A stretch of DNA of 64,000 nt from Umezawaea sp049997955 (GCA_049997955.1 JAEBDY010000009.1:186001-250000); one strand, 5' to 3'. Positions 1 through 8,453 are shown, numbered from the stretch's first letter. Notes: a model not told the origin generated them from the sequence alone. Program-made: numbers and translations.

Positions 1-93
1 GCGGCCGACGCCATCGACTCCGGCGCCGCGGCGGACCTGCTGCGACGGTGGGCCACGCGGTCCACCGAGCTGAAGGCCCAACCGGCCGACTAA
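1..93 (+). CDS. trpD: anthranilate phosphoribosyltransferase, C-terminal end (partial)
   Basis: An open frame enters the window at base 1 and stops with TAA at 91-93, giving 30 residues (AADAIDSGAAADLLRRW and a short polar tail). The IDSGAAADLLRRW stretch resembles the conserved C-terminal helix of TrpD, which transfers phosphoribose to anthranilate in tryptophan synthesis. The call is supported by context: trpD lies near the cytochrome bc1-aa3 genes in mycobacteria, and ctaC/ctaF follow here. Only the tail is visible, so the call is inferred from a short motif and synteny. Confidence 0.6.
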   Translation, partial: AADAIDSGAAADLLRRWATRSTELKAQPAD

Positions 94-246
94 CTGCTCC
101 ATTCGGGGAGTTCGGCGCCCGTTGGCTGAGGTTTCAGTCACTGGTTCACGCGCCCGCAACGATGCGGGTTCATGCTTGTACCCAACACTCCCAGCCAACG
201 CGAGGCCGACTCATGGCGGCCGAGCCCTCCGAGCGAGCGAGGAGAA

Positions 247-921
247 ATGACCCTGCTGTCCACGGTCATGACGCGAGTGGTCTCACCCATCGCGCGGATG
301 GTGTACCGACCGACGGTCGAGGGCCTGGAGAACATCCCCGGCACAGGACCCGTGATCCTGGCGGCGAACCACCTGTCCTTCGTCGACAGCATGATCATCC
401 CGATCGTCGTGCCGCGGCGGGTGTACTTCCTCGCGAAGGCCGAGTACTTCGAGGGCACCGGCGTGCGCGGCGCGCTGTCGCGCTGGTTCTTCACCGGCAT
501 GGGCAACATCCCGGTGCACCGGGGTCGGGGCCGGTCGGCCCGCGACTCGCTGGACACCGTGATCAAGGTGCTCGCCGACGGCGAGGCGTTCGGCATCTAC
601 CCCGAGGGCACCAGGTCGTTGGACGGCATGCTGCACCGCGGTCGCACGGGCGTGGCGCGGATCGCGCTGGAGTCCGGTGCGCCGGTCGTGCCGATCGGTC
701 TCGTCGGCACGGACAAGGTCATGGCGGTCGGCCGGAAGCTGCCGCGGGTCGTGCCCGTGACGGTGCGGTTCGGCAAGCCGTTGGACTTCTCCCGCTACGC
801 GGGCATGCAGGACTCGCTGCCGGTGCTTCGGTCGGTGACCGACCAGATCGTCTACAACATCCTGGAGCTGTCGGGTCAGGACTACGTGGACAACTACCAG
901 GCGAGCGCCACCGCCGCCTGA
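247..921 (+). CDS. plsC: 1-acyl-sn-glycerol-3-phosphate acyltransferase (PlsC family)
   Basis: A 224-residue acyltransferase that would acylate lysophosphatidic acid to phosphatidic acid at the inner face of the membrane. The family signatures are present: NHLSFVDS (the HxxxxD catalytic motif, about residue 40) and YPEGTRS (about residue 120, phosphate binding). ATG 247 is chosen because AGGAG lies just before it, although the spacing is short. An in-frame ATG at 172 would add 25 residues without homology to the fold. The nearby frame is closed by a strong hairpin at 939-972. It is similar in size to mycobacterial Rv2182c-type enzymes. Confidence 0.88.
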   Translation: MTLLSTVMTRVVSPIARMVYRPTVEGLENIPGTGPVILAANHLSFVDSMIIPIVVPRRVYFLAKAEYFEGTGVRGALSRWFFTGMGNIPVHRGRGRSARDSLDTVIKVLADGEAFGIYPEGTRSLDGMLHRGRTGVARIALESGAPVVPIGLVGTDKVMAVGRKLPRVVPVTVRFGKPLDFSRYAGMQDSLPVLRSVTDQIVYNILELSGQDYVDNYQASATAA

Positions 922-938
922 TCGTCCCGTCGACGCGA

Positions 939-972
939 AGAGGGCCACCCCGGACTTCCGGGGTGGCCCTCT
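939..972. terminator. bidirectional terminator between plsC and ctaF
   Basis: Perfect 15-bp inverted repeat (939-953 with 958-972) around a 4-base loop, placed between two convergent genes. There is no long T tract, as is usual in high-GC actinomycetes. Confidence 0.8.
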
Positions 973-1003
973 CGCTGTCGTTCGGGTGCTGCTCGCAGCG
1001 GTG

Positions 1004-1402
1004 CTACTCGTGGCTGGGGCCCGTGTGGTACTCGAACACGAGACCGCCGATGGTGATCAGGAGCAGCACGACCGCCATCACCAGCAGCCAGATGTGCCAG
1101 AACGCCATCGCCACGCCCGCCACGGCGGCCGAACCGGCGAGCGCGATCGGCCAGTAGCTGCCGGGGCTGAAGAAGCCCAGGTCGCCTGCGCCATCGCTGA
1201 TCTCCGCGTTCGGGTTGTCCTCCGGGCGCTGCTCGATGCGCCGCGACACGAACCGGAAGTAGGTGCCGACGATCAACGCCAGCCCACCGGTCAGCGCCAG
1301 CGCCACGGTACCCACGGGCTCCTTGGACCAGACGCCGTAGACCACGGCCACCAGGAACGAGAAGACGGTGATCAAGTCAAAAATCCGGGCTTCGACCTTC
1401 AT
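1004..1402 (-). CDS. ctaF: cytochrome c oxidase subunit IV (CtaF)
   Basis: A 132-residue membrane protein of the actinobacterial aa3 oxidase. Four hydrophobic helices can be seen: two near the N-terminus (about 8-24 and 33-48) and two at the C-terminus (about 84-101 and 103-120). They are separated by an acidic, proline-containing loop with the segment DLGFFSPGSYWP. It lies 36 bases downstream of ctaC on the same strand, so the two genes are probably co-transcribed, as in mycobacteria (Rv2200c-Rv2199c). CtaF is a small accessory subunit without metal ligands; it helps assembly of the bc1-aa3 supercomplex. Confidence 0.93.
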   Translation of the reverse strand: MKVEARIFDLITVFSFLVAVVYGVWSKEPVGTVALALTGGLALIVGTYFRFVSRRIEQRPEDNPNAEISDGAGDLGFFSPGSYWPIALAGSAAVAGVAMAFWHIWLLVMAVVLLLITIGGLVFEYHTGPSHE

Positions 1403-1438
1403 GGGGTTGTTCCTCGCTCTCCGCGCTCGCTACCCGGA

Positions 1439-2374
1439 CTACTTCGAGCCGCCGCCGGACGCCTCGCGGGCGGTCCGATCGGTGTTGAAGGGCTCGGTGG
1501 TGGTCGCGTGCGGCGTGCACCAGTCGGCGCAGTTCAGCTCGGTGAGAGCCTCGGCGGCCGTGTAAGTCCTGCCGGTCTGCTCGTTGACCTGCTGGCGCAG
1601 CTTGATGTACCGGTCGAAGTCGGCGGACTCCAGCGCCCGGACCTCGAAGTTCATCACCGAGTGGTAGGTGCCGCACAGCTCGGCGCAACGACCCACGAAC
1701 GAACCGGGACGGTCGATCCGGTCGATCTGGAAGACGTTGTCCTGGTTGTTCTTCTCCGGTGCGGGGAAGACGTCCCGCTTGAAGTGGAACTCCGGCACGA
1801 AGAACGAGTGGATCACGTCGGTCGACCTCAGCGTGAAGCGGATCGACTTGCCGGCGGGGAGCACCAGCAGCGGCACCTCGCCGGAGTTGCCGATGGTCCG
1901 CACCGCCTCGTTGGTGTCCTCCGCCTTGAAGCCCGGGTACTGGAACTCCCAGTTCCACTGGAACGCGATCACGTCGACCGTGACGTCAGCGGGCTTCGAC
2001 TTGTCCGTGACGTAGTTCTGGGTGATCGCGGTGAAGTAGAAGAGAACCGCCACGATGATCGTCGGCACGACGATCAGCACGATCTCCAACGGCAGGTTGT
2101 ACGCCGTCTGACGAGGCAGTTCCTCGCTCTTCTTGCGGTGGAACGCGATCGACCACGCGATCAGTCCCCAGACGATCACGCCCACGACGAGCGCGGCGAC
2201 CACGGACCAGGTCCACAGCTCGCGCATCCTCTCGGCCTGCGGCGTGACGGCCACGGGCCATCCGAAGCGCAGGACCTCTTCCGTGGAGCAACCGGTGGCC
2301 CCGATGCCGACCAGGCCTACCAGCCCGGCGACCTTGGCCGTCCGTGCTGCCCTGGTGCCCTCCTTCAGGCCCAC
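1439..2374 (-). CDS. ctaC: cytochrome c oxidase subunit II (CtaC), lipoprotein
   Basis: A 311-residue subunit II of the aa3 oxidase, which receives electrons from the cytochrome bc1 complex. The N-terminus has a signal peptide ending in the lipobox-like IGATGC, so Cys29 is probably lipid modified. Two membrane helices follow (about 50-75 and 95-115), then the periplasmic cupredoxin domain with the CuA site GRCAELCGTYHSVM (Cys-x3-Cys-x3-His-x2-Met, about residues 228-242). It starts with GTG preceded by GAGGAGG. It is divergent from asnB and upstream of ctaF. The expected mature length and all CuA ligands are present. Confidence 0.96.
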   Translation of the reverse strand: MGLKEGTRAARTAKVAGLVGLVGIGATGCSTEEVLRFGWPVAVTPQAERMRELWTWSVVAALVVGVIVWGLIAWSIAFHRKKSEELPRQTAYNLPLEIVLIVVPTIIVAVLFYFTAITQNYVTDKSKPADVTVDVIAFQWNWEFQYPGFKAEDTNEAVRTIGNSGEVPLLVLPAGKSIRFTLRSTDVIHSFFVPEFHFKRDVFPAPEKNNQDNVFQIDRIDRPGSFVGRCAELCGTYHSVMNFEVRALESADFDRYIKLRQQVNEQTGRTYTAAEALTELNCADWCTPHATTTEPFNTDRTAREASGGGSK

Positions 2375-2604
2375 TGCTCGCGCCTCCTCAAAGACGGTGC
2401 ACGGCCCGCGGTGGTGGTCTGCGGGCCGGTGAAAAACACGCTGTCCGACCGAGAGGAATTCCGGCCGGGATCATGCGGGAGCGTAGCCCAGCACGGTGAG
2501 CACCACCCTTCGGGGGCAGTGCGTTGTGGTGCAGTTTCGGTCACACCGAGCGACCCCGGCATACTGGTGGCCTTCCTTACGCGACACGAAAGGTGCCAAT
2601 CGCT

Positions 2605-4533
2605 GTGTGCGGCTTCGTGGGACTGGTTAGCCCTAGCAAGAACGAGGCAGAGCACGCGCGCTCCGCGGTGGCGGCGGCGCTGCGCTGCCAGCGGCACCGC
2701 GGGCCTGACGAGAGCGGGACGTGGCAGGGCGACGAGGTGGTCTGGGGCTTCAACCGCCTGTCGATCATCGACGTCGAGCACTCCCACCAGCCCATGCCGT
2801 GGGGGCCGCCGGAGGAGCCTGGTCGGTACACGATCCTGTTCAACGGCGAGATCTACAACTACCTGGAACTCCGGGCGGAGCTGACGAGCAAGTACGGCGC
2901 CCGCTTCTCCACGGACGGCGACACCGAGACCATCGTCGCGGCGTACCACTACCTCGGCCCGGCAGCGGTGGCACGGCTGCGCGGCATGTTCGCGTTCCTC
3001 ATCTGGGACTCGCAGCGCAAGGTCGTCTTCGGCGCGCGGGACCCGTTCGGCATCAAGCCGCTGTACTACGCGGTCGGCCCGAACGGTGTGGCCCTGTCCA
3101 GCGAGAAGAAGAGCGTGCTCGCCCTCTCGCGGACCATCGGCATCCAGCCGACGCTCGACCGCAAGGCGCTGCAGCACTACCTGATCCTGCAGTACGTGCC
3201 CGAGCCCGAGTCGCTGCACAACGAGGTCCGCCGCATCGAGTCCGGCACCTCGTTCACCATCCGCCCCGGCGGCAGGCCCGTCACGGAGCGGTACTTCCCG
3301 GCGACGTTCCGCCCGCGCGCGGTGCGCGGCGAGTCGGACGAGAACCGCCTGTACGACGAGATCACCGAGGCGCTGCGCGACTCCGTCGCCAAGCACATGC
3401 GCGCGGACGTGACGGTCGGCTCGTTCCTGTCCGGCGGCATCGACTCCACGGTCATCGCCGCGCTGGCCAAGGAGCACAACCCGGACCTGATCACCTTCAC
3501 CACCGGTTTCGAGCGCTCCGGCTTCTCCGAGGTCGACGTGGCCGCCGAGTCCGCCGCCGCCATCGGCGTGAAGCACGTGGTCCGCACGGTGACCGCGCAG
3601 GAGATGATGGACTCCCTGCCGCTCATCACCTGGTACCTGGACGACCCGGTGGCCGACCCGGCGCTCGTGCCGCTGTGGTTCATCGCCCGCGAGGCCAGGC
3701 AGCACGTCAAGGTCGTGCTCTCGGGAGAGGGCGCGGACGAGCTGTTCGGCGGCTACACCATCTACCGCGAGCCGCTGTCGCTGGCGCCGTTCGAGAAGGT
3801 GCCCGGCGCGCTGCGCAAGGCGATGGGCAAGGTCTCCACGAAGATCCCGCAGGGCGTGCGCGGCAAGGACCTGCTGCGCCGCGGCGCGCTCACGCTGGAG
3901 GAGCGCTACTACGGCAACGCGCGCATCTTCATGGACGACCAGGTCCGCGCGGTGCTCAAGACGTACGACCCGAGCGTGACGCACATGGACGCCACCGCCC
4001 AGGCGTACCGCGAGTCGGCGAGCTGGGACCCGGTGACCCGGATGCAGCACGTGGACCTGTTCACGTGGCTGCGCGGCGACATCCTGGTCAAGGCCGACAA
4101 GGTGACCATGGCGAACTCGCTGGAGCTGCGCGTCCCGTTCCTGGACCCCGAGGTCTTCAAGATCGCCTCGCAGATCCCGTCCGAGCTGAAGATCACCAAG
4201 GACACCACCAAGTTCGCGCTGCGCAAGGCGATCCGCGACATCATCCCGCCGCACGTCCTCAACCGCCGCAAGCTCGGCTTCCCGGTGCCGATCAGGCACT
4301 GGCTGAAGGACGAGATGCACGACTGGTCGCTGCAGATCGTGGCCGAGTCGCAGACGGACCAGTACATCGACAAGGCGGCGGTGCGCCGCATCATCGAGGA
4401 GCACCGCAGCAACGTGCAGGACCACAGCCGCCGCATCTGGGCGCTGCTGGTCTTCATGCTGTGGCACGGCATCTTCGTCGAGGGGCGCATCTCCCCCGTC
4501 GTGCCGGAGCCGCACTACCCCGTCAAGCTGTAG
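2605..4533 (+). CDS. asnB: asparagine synthetase, glutamine-hydrolysing
   Basis: A 642-residue class II amidotransferase that makes asparagine from aspartate, glutamine and ATP. The start is set by biochemistry: the catalytic Cys2 must follow the initiator residue, and GTG-TGC at 2605 gives (M)CGFVGLV with GAAAGG 11 bases upstream. A longer open frame starting at 2524 would bury the cysteine and is rejected. The N-terminal half is the Ntn glutaminase domain. The C-terminal half holds the ATP pyrophosphatase loop SGGIDST (about residue 277) and the synthetase core. It is the same family and size as M. tuberculosis AsnB (Rv2201), also next to ctaC. Confidence 0.96.
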   Translation: MCGFVGLVSPSKNEAEHARSAVAAALRCQRHRGPDESGTWQGDEVVWGFNRLSIIDVEHSHQPMPWGPPEEPGRYTILFNGEIYNYLELRAELTSKYGARFSTDGDTETIVAAYHYLGPAAVARLRGMFAFLIWDSQRKVVFGARDPFGIKPLYYAVGPNGVALSSEKKSVLALSRTIGIQPTLDRKALQHYLILQYVPEPESLHNEVRRIESGTSFTIRPGGRPVTERYFPATFRPRAVRGESDENRLYDEITEALRDSVAKHMRADVTVGSFLSGGIDSTVIAALAKEHNPDLITFTTGFERSGFSEVDVAAESAAAIGVKHVVRTVTAQEMMDSLPLITWYLDDPVADPALVPLWFIAREARQHVKVVLSGEGADELFGGYTIYREPLSLAPFEKVPGALRKAMGKVSTKIPQGVRGKDLLRRGALTLEERYYGNARIFMDDQVRAVLKTYDPSVTHMDATAQAYRESASWDPVTRMQHVDLFTWLRGDILVKADKVTMANSLELRVPFLDPEVFKIASQIPSELKITKDTTKFALRKAIRDIIPPHVLNRRKLGFPVPIRHWLKDEMHDWSLQIVAESQTDQYIDKAAVRRIIEEHRSNVQDHSRRIWALLVFMLWHGIFVEGRISPVVPEPHYPVKL

Positions 4534-4543
4534 GCACTTGATC

Positions 4544-4575
4544 GCGAAAGCCCCCGCCGCGGCGGGGGCTTTCGC
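4544..4575. terminator. asnB terminator
   Basis: Perfect 15-bp inverted repeat (4544-4558 with 4561-4575) 10 bases after the asnB stop codon. The formal loop is 2 bases, so the top pairs must open. Confidence 0.8.
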
Positions 4576-4658
4576 GCGCCGTGGGGATGCCCACCCGGCC
4601 GGAGACTACCGTTTGGTAGGGCTATCGCAGGTCAGACCGTGCGTCATACGGTCGAGGG

Positions 4659-4832
4659 GTGACTACTCCAGAAGCTGCGACCATGACCGAGCTGATCGAG
4701 GACTGCGCCGGGATCCCGCGCTCGATCACGCACGCGGACCACCCGCTGCCCGCACCCCGCGCCGCGGCGTCGTGGGAGGTCGACGAGAACACGGCGCGGC
4801 GGTTCGACGGGCTCAACGACTACGGCGTCTGA
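4659..4832 (+). CDS. small hypothetical protein, 57 residues
   Basis: An open frame of 57 codons from GTG 4659 (or 49 codons from ATG 4683) to TGA 4832. The product is soluble and acidic overall, with a Pro/Ala-rich middle, the segment WEVDENTARRFDGL and a single cysteine; there is no signal peptide or membrane helix. Codon third positions are strongly G/C, as expected for a coding frame in this genome. GAGGGG lies immediately before GTG, so the ribosome-binding site is poorly spaced for 4659. I do not recognise the family. It sits alone between the asnB terminator and the Fe-S carrier gene on the other strand. Confidence 0.45.
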   Translation: MTTPEAATMTELIEDCAGIPRSITHADHPLPAPRAAASWEVDENTARRFDGLNDYGV

Positions 4833-5065
4833 CGCCCCACCACGACGCACGGGGCGGCCGGCCCCCGCGATGAACGCTTAGCGGTGGGGTCCGACAGTTG
4901 TCAGGGCTCCGCGAGCGGATGGTCGCGGGTATCACCTGATCGGGTCCGGGCGAGGGTTCGAGGACGCGCGCGATCGGGTCCGGACCGGGGGTTCGCAGGT
5001 GAACCCGTTCTCGTCCGAGTCGAGGACCCCTGATCGGTCCGAGTGAGGATCCGCGGACGCGGAAA
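4833..5065. other. intergenic region with a degenerate GATCGGGTCCGG repeat
   Basis: No gene is visible. The 12-mer GATCGGGTCCGG occurs twice (about 4939 and 4973) with a degraded third copy near 5033 (GATCGGTCCGAG). The meaning is unknown; it may be a small duplicated regulatory sequence or chance in GC-rich DNA. Confidence 0.4.
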
Positions 5066-5109
5066 CGCGAAAGGGCGGCCACCCCGGCTGGGGTGGCCGC
5101 CCTTTCGCG
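5066..5109. terminator. terminator downstream of the Fe-S carrier gene
   Basis: Perfect 20-bp inverted repeat (5066-5085 with 5090-5109) around the loop GGCT, ending 7 bases beyond the stop codon of the minus-strand gene. Confidence 0.85.
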
Positions 5110-5116
5110 GTGAGGA

Positions 5117-5506
5117 CTAGTGGAACGAGTCGCCGCAGGCGCAGGAGCCGCCCGCGTTCGGGTTCTCGATCGTGAAGCCCTGCTTCTCGATGGTGTCGAC
5201 GAAGTCGATGACAGCACCCTCGACGTAAGGAGCGCTCATGCGGTCGACGGCGACCTTCATGCCGCCGAAGTCGCGCACCGCGTCGCCATCGAGGCTGCGC
5301 TCGTCGAAGAACAGCTGGTAGCGGAGGCCCGCGCACCCACCGGGCTGGACGGCGATGCGGAGGTGCATGTCGTCGCGGCCCTCCTGGTCGAGGAGCGCCT
5401 TCGCCTTCGCGGCCGCCTGGTCGGTGAGCGTCACGCCGTGCGTGGGCGCTTCAGGAGCCGGTGCGGCTGCTTCGGTGGAGGCGGCTGCGTCCTGAGCGGT
5501 GGTCAT
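5117..5506 (-). CDS. erpA: A-type iron-sulfur carrier (HesB/IscA/ErpA family)
   Basis: A 129-residue Fe-S cluster insertion protein that would hold a cluster and pass it to apo-enzymes such as LipA. The three conserved cysteines are present: Cys58 in QPGGCAGLRY and Cys122/Cys124 in the C-terminal GGSCACGDSF. The first 22 residues are a low-complexity Ala/Pro/Glu extension, common in actinobacterial members. ATG 5506 has AGGGAGA upstream. The gene matches Rv2204c in position and family. The erpA name is by analogy; IscA is equally possible from sequence alone. Confidence 0.9.
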   Translation of the reverse strand: MTTAQDAAASTEAAAPAPEAPTHGVTLTDQAAAKAKALLDQEGRDDMHLRIAVQPGGCAGLRYQLFFDERSLDGDAVRDFGGMKVAVDRMSAPYVEGAVIDFVDTIEKQGFTIENPNAGGSCACGDSFH

Positions 5507-5610
5507 AGCTCTCCCTCGGAGGTCGAAACGGGCGGTCAGCCCTGACAACACGGGCGGTACCCGCTTTGTTCCACCCCCCATGGTGGCACAGGAGACCGAC
5601 GAGTCGGGCG

Positions 5611-6615
5611 TCACCGTGACCACTGTCCCGCCACGCTGGCCGCCAGGGAGCCGAGGGTGCCCGCCGGGTCGGCCATGGCGGCGGCCACCGAACCCGCGTG
5701 CTCGGCGACGGCGAAGGAGTCCGTTATGCCCGCTGAGCTCGCTTCTCGTCGGCCAACGCCGACCTGGCCCGCCAGGACCAGGCAGGGGATGCCGCGGGCG
5801 GCGGCGCCGGAGGCGACGGCGGTCACCAGCTTGCCCCGGAGCGACTGCCAGTCGAAGCTGCCCTCGCCGGTGATGGCCAGGTCGGCGACGGCGAGGGCGT
5901 CGTCCAGGCCGGTCAGCGAGCGCACCAGTTCCGCGCCGGACGTGACGGTCGCGCCGAGCGCCAGCAGTGCCGCGCCCAGACCGCCCGCCGCACCGGCTCC
6001 CGGCAGGTCGCGGACGTCGCGGAGGCGGTCCACGCCCTCCAGCCGGGCCTCCAGCCGCGCGACCGCCTCCGGGGAGGCGCCCTTCTGCGGGCCGAACGTG
6101 GCCGCGGCGCCGTGCGGGCCGAGCAGCGGGTTCTCCACGTCGGACGCGGCGACGAGCCGGGACGTGACGTCGCTCACCACGGACAGCAGGCCTTCTCCCC
6201 CGTCGGTCGTCCCCGAGCCGCCGAGGCCGACCACGATCGTGCGGCAGCCGGAGGCGGCGAGGACCAGTTCGCCGACGCCGCGGGTGGTGGCGCGTTCGCA
6301 CCACTCGGCGCGCTGGTCGGCGGGCACGAGGTGCAGGCCGCACGCCTCGGCGGACTCGACGTAGGCGGTGCCGCCGTGCTCCAGCCACCGGGCGGTCACC
6401 GGGGTGCCGAGCGGGCCGGTCACCTCGACGGCGTGCACGGCGCCTCCCAGCGCCGCGTGCAGGACGTCCACGAATCCGGGTCCGCCGTCGGCCAGCGGAC
6501 GCAGCAGGAGTTCGTCGTCCGGCGCGGTCTCCCGCCAGCCGCGGGCGATGGCCGAGGCCGCCTCGCCCGCCGTGAGGGTTCCGCCGAAGCAGTCGGGAGC
6601 CACCAGTACGCGCAC
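5611..6615 (-). CDS. glycerate kinase (GlxK family)
   Basis: A 334-residue glycerate kinase, which phosphorylates D-glycerate with ATP to feed glycolysis. It begins VRVLVAPDCFGGTLTAGEAASAI, the typical N-terminus of the family, and contains PLADGGPGFVDVL (about residue 42), GLGGSGTTDGGEG (about residue 120) and TGEGSFDWQSLRGK near the C-terminus, all family motifs. GTG 6615 is chosen for the N-terminal motif, and a TANNNT box lies 7 bases upstream, which suggests a leaderless transcript. It is divergent from the DUF3043 gene with only 40 bases between the starts. This is the same arrangement as Rv2205c/Rv2206. Confidence 0.9.
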   Translation of the reverse strand: MRVLVAPDCFGGTLTAGEAASAIARGWRETAPDDELLLRPLADGGPGFVDVLHAALGGAVHAVEVTGPLGTPVTARWLEHGGTAYVESAEACGLHLVPADQRAEWCERATTRGVGELVLAASGCRTIVVGLGGSGTTDGGEGLLSVVSDVTSRLVAASDVENPLLGPHGAAATFGPQKGASPEAVARLEARLEGVDRLRDVRDLPGAGAAGGLGAALLALGATVTSGAELVRSLTGLDDALAVADLAITGEGSFDWQSLRGKLVTAVASGAAARGIPCLVLAGQVGVGRREASSAGITDSFAVAEHAGSVAAAMADPAGTLGSLAASVAGQWSR

Positions 6616-6622
6616 CTCGCGA

Positions 6623-6649
6623 AGGGTACGGAACGCATTGTCATACCCT
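6623..6649. promoter_or_regulatory. facing leaderless promoters for glycerate kinase and DUF3043 genes
   Basis: TACCCT at 6644-6649 lies 6 bases before GTG 6656 (plus strand). TACCCT read on the minus strand (6628-6623) lies 7 bases before GTG 6615. Each box sits where the other promoter's -35 region would be, so the two would compete for RNA polymerase. This is inferred from the TANNNT consensus and spacing only. Confidence 0.5.
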
Positions 6650-6655
6650 TGTGGC

Positions 6656-7297
6656 GTGAGGTTCCTGCGCCGCAACCCCGACGAGTCCACCGCCACCGTT
6701 GACGACACCGTGCCGGAGGTGGAGACCGACGACCTGGACAAGAGCCGCACGCCGGGCAAGGGACGCCCCACGCCGAAGCGCCGCGAGGCGCAGGGCAGGC
6801 GCACCGGTCCGGTGCCGCCCCCTCCCCGCACGCAGCGCGAGGCGCTCAAGCGCGCTCGGGGGACCAAGAGCAAGCTGACCAAGGAGGACCGCCGCGCCGC
6901 CGCGGCCGACCGCCGGGCGAAGATGATGGCGGGTGACGAGAAGTACCTGCTGCCGCGCGACCGCGGGCCGGTCAAGGCCTACATCCGCGACCTCGTCGAC
7001 GCGCGCCGCAACCTCATGGGCCTGTTCATGCCGCTGGCGATCGTGGTGTTCGCCGCGCTGCTGACGCCGCTGGTCATCGTGCAGCAGTACGCCACGCTCG
7101 TGACGACCTTCATGCTGCTGGCGATGGTCCTGGAGGGCATCGTGCTCGGCCGCATCGTCACCAAGAAGGTGCGCGCGAAGTTCCCGACCGAAACGATCCG
7201 CGGCCTCTCCATCGGCTGGTACTCCTTCATCCGGGCCAGCCAACTCCGCCGCCTACGAGTCCCCAAGCCCCGCGTCTCCCCAGGCGAAACTGTTTAA
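6656..7297 (+). CDS. DUF3043 membrane protein
   Basis: A 213-residue actinobacterial protein of unknown function, related to Rv2206. The N-terminal 95 residues are highly charged (KSRTPGKGRPTPKRREAQ, TKEDRRAAAADRRAKMMAG) and probably cytosolic. They are followed by the conserved segment YLLPRDRGPVKAYIRDLVDARRN and two adjacent membrane helices (about 121-140 and 145-165), then a basic C-terminal tail. GTG 6656 is the only start that keeps the charged N-terminus and fits the leaderless promoter. The function is not known. Confidence 0.85.
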   Translation: MRFLRRNPDESTATVDDTVPEVETDDLDKSRTPGKGRPTPKRREAQGRRTGPVPPPPRTQREALKRARGTKSKLTKEDRRAAAADRRAKMMAGDEKYLLPRDRGPVKAYIRDLVDARRNLMGLFMPLAIVVFAALLTPLVIVQQYATLVTTFMLLAMVLEGIVLGRIVTKKVRAKFPTETIRGLSIGWYSFIRASQLRRLRVPKPRVSPGETV

Positions 7298-7298
7298 C

Positions 7299-7377
7299 GG
7301 CCGCTGCTCCGCAGACGGCGGCTCGGCCGCCATGAGTCGGTAGGTCGGAGTCTGCGGAGCAGCGACCATGAACACAG
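7299..7377. repeat. dispersed palindromic repeat, copy A
   Basis: Bases 7300-7331 (32 bp) recur exactly, reverse complemented, at 15823-15854. Inside this copy the 14-mer GCTGCTCCGCAGAC (7303-7316) is inverted at 7350-7363, so the locus can fold into a stem-loop. The 13-mer GTCGGTAGGTCGG at 7336-7348 is also shared with the second locus (15732-15744). It lies between the DUF3043 and aldo/keto reductase genes and may also act as a terminator. Confidence 0.75.
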
Positions 7378-7420
7378 ATTTCTTTAGCGATCCGAACGAA
7401 GTGAGGATTAAGCTGAGGAA

Positions 7421-8407
7421 ATGGAGTTCCGACGTCTTGGCCGCAGCGGCCTGAACATCAGTGAGATCTCGTACGGCAACTGGCTCACCCACGGTTCGCA
7501 GGTCGAGGAGGAGCAGGCGCAGGCGTGCGTGCGGGCCGCGCTCGACTCCGGCATCACCACGTTCGACACCGCCGACGTCTACGCCAACACCAAGGCGGAG
7601 TCGGTGCTGGGTCGCGCGCTCGCCGGTGAGCGGCGCGAGAGCGTCGAGATCTTCACCAAGGTCTACTGGCCCACCGGCCCCGGCGGCCCGAACGACAGGG
7701 GTCTGGGGCGCAAGCACGTCATCGAGTCGGCCAACGCCTCGTTGAAGCGCCTGCAGACCGACTACGTCGACCTCTACCAGGCGCACCGCTTCGACACGAC
7801 CGTGCCGCTCGAGGAGACCATGCTCGCGTTCTCCGAGCTGGTGCGCCAGGGCAAGGTGCTCTACATCGGGGTGTCCGAGTGGAACGCGGAGCAGATCACC
7901 CGCGGCGCCGCCCTGGCCCGTGAGCTGAACGTGCCGTTCATCTCGAACCAGCCGCAGTACTCGATGCTGTGGCGCGTGATCGAGTCGCAGGTCGTCCCGG
8001 CCTCCGAGCGCGAGGGACTGGGCCAGATCGTCTGGTCCCCGATCGCCCAGGGCGTCCTGACCGGCAAGTACCTGCCCGGCGGCGAGGTGCCCGCGGGCTC
8101 CCGCGCCACGGACGAGCGCGGCTCGAAGATGATCGCCGGCATGATGGGCGACGACGTGCTGACCAAGGTCCAGGACCTCAAGCCGATCGCCGAGGAGGCC
8201 GGGCTGACGATGGCCCAGCTGGCGGTGGCCTGGGTCCTGCAGAACCCGAACGTGTCGAGCGCGATCATCGGCGCCTCGCGGCCGGAGCAGGTGCGCGAGA
8301 ACGTCAAGGCTGCGGGCGTCAAGCTCGACGCCGGGCTGCTGGAGAAGATCGACGAGGTGCTGGAGGGCGTCGTCCGGACCGACCCCAGGCTGACCGTCAC
8401 CGGCTGA
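7421..8407 (+). CDS. aldo/keto reductase (Kv-beta-like subfamily)
   Basis: A 328-residue NADPH-dependent oxidoreductase with the TIM-barrel AKR fold. The catalytic tetrad region is visible: FDTADVYAN (Asp, Tyr), EIFTKVYWP (Lys) and YQAHRFD (His). The C-terminal cofactor segment SSAIIGASRPEQVRENVKA is typical of the family. The long QPQYSMLWR and GVLTGKY segments resemble voltage-gated potassium channel beta subunits and YhdN/YccK-like reductases. It starts at ATG 7421 with weak GAGGAAATG upstream. The substrate cannot be predicted. It is a single gene closed by the hairpin at 8415-8440. Confidence 0.92.
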   Translation: MEFRRLGRSGLNISEISYGNWLTHGSQVEEEQAQACVRAALDSGITTFDTADVYANTKAESVLGRALAGERRESVEIFTKVYWPTGPGGPNDRGLGRKHVIESANASLKRLQTDYVDLYQAHRFDTTVPLEETMLAFSELVRQGKVLYIGVSEWNAEQITRGAALARELNVPFISNQPQYSMLWRVIESQVVPASEREGLGQIVWSPIAQGVLTGKYLPGGEVPAGSRATDERGSKMIAGMMGDDVLTKVQDLKPIAEEAGLTMAQLAVAWVLQNPNVSSAIIGASRPEQVRENVKAAGVKLDAGLLEKIDEVLEGVVRTDPRLTVTG

Positions 8408-8414
8408 CGCGAAA

Positions 8415-8440
8415 GGCCCCGCGGGATCTCCCGCGGGGCC
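8415..8440. terminator. aldo/keto reductase terminator
   Basis: Perfect 11-bp GC-rich stem (8415-8425 with 8430-8440), loop ATCT, starting 8 bases after the stop codon. Confidence 0.85.
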
Positions 8441-8453
8441 CTATCGTGCCCAG

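Noticed and set aside
986..2884. 632-codon plus-strand frame across ctaF, ctaC and the asnB start
   Set aside because: It lies antisense to two clear oxidase genes and has low-complexity composition.
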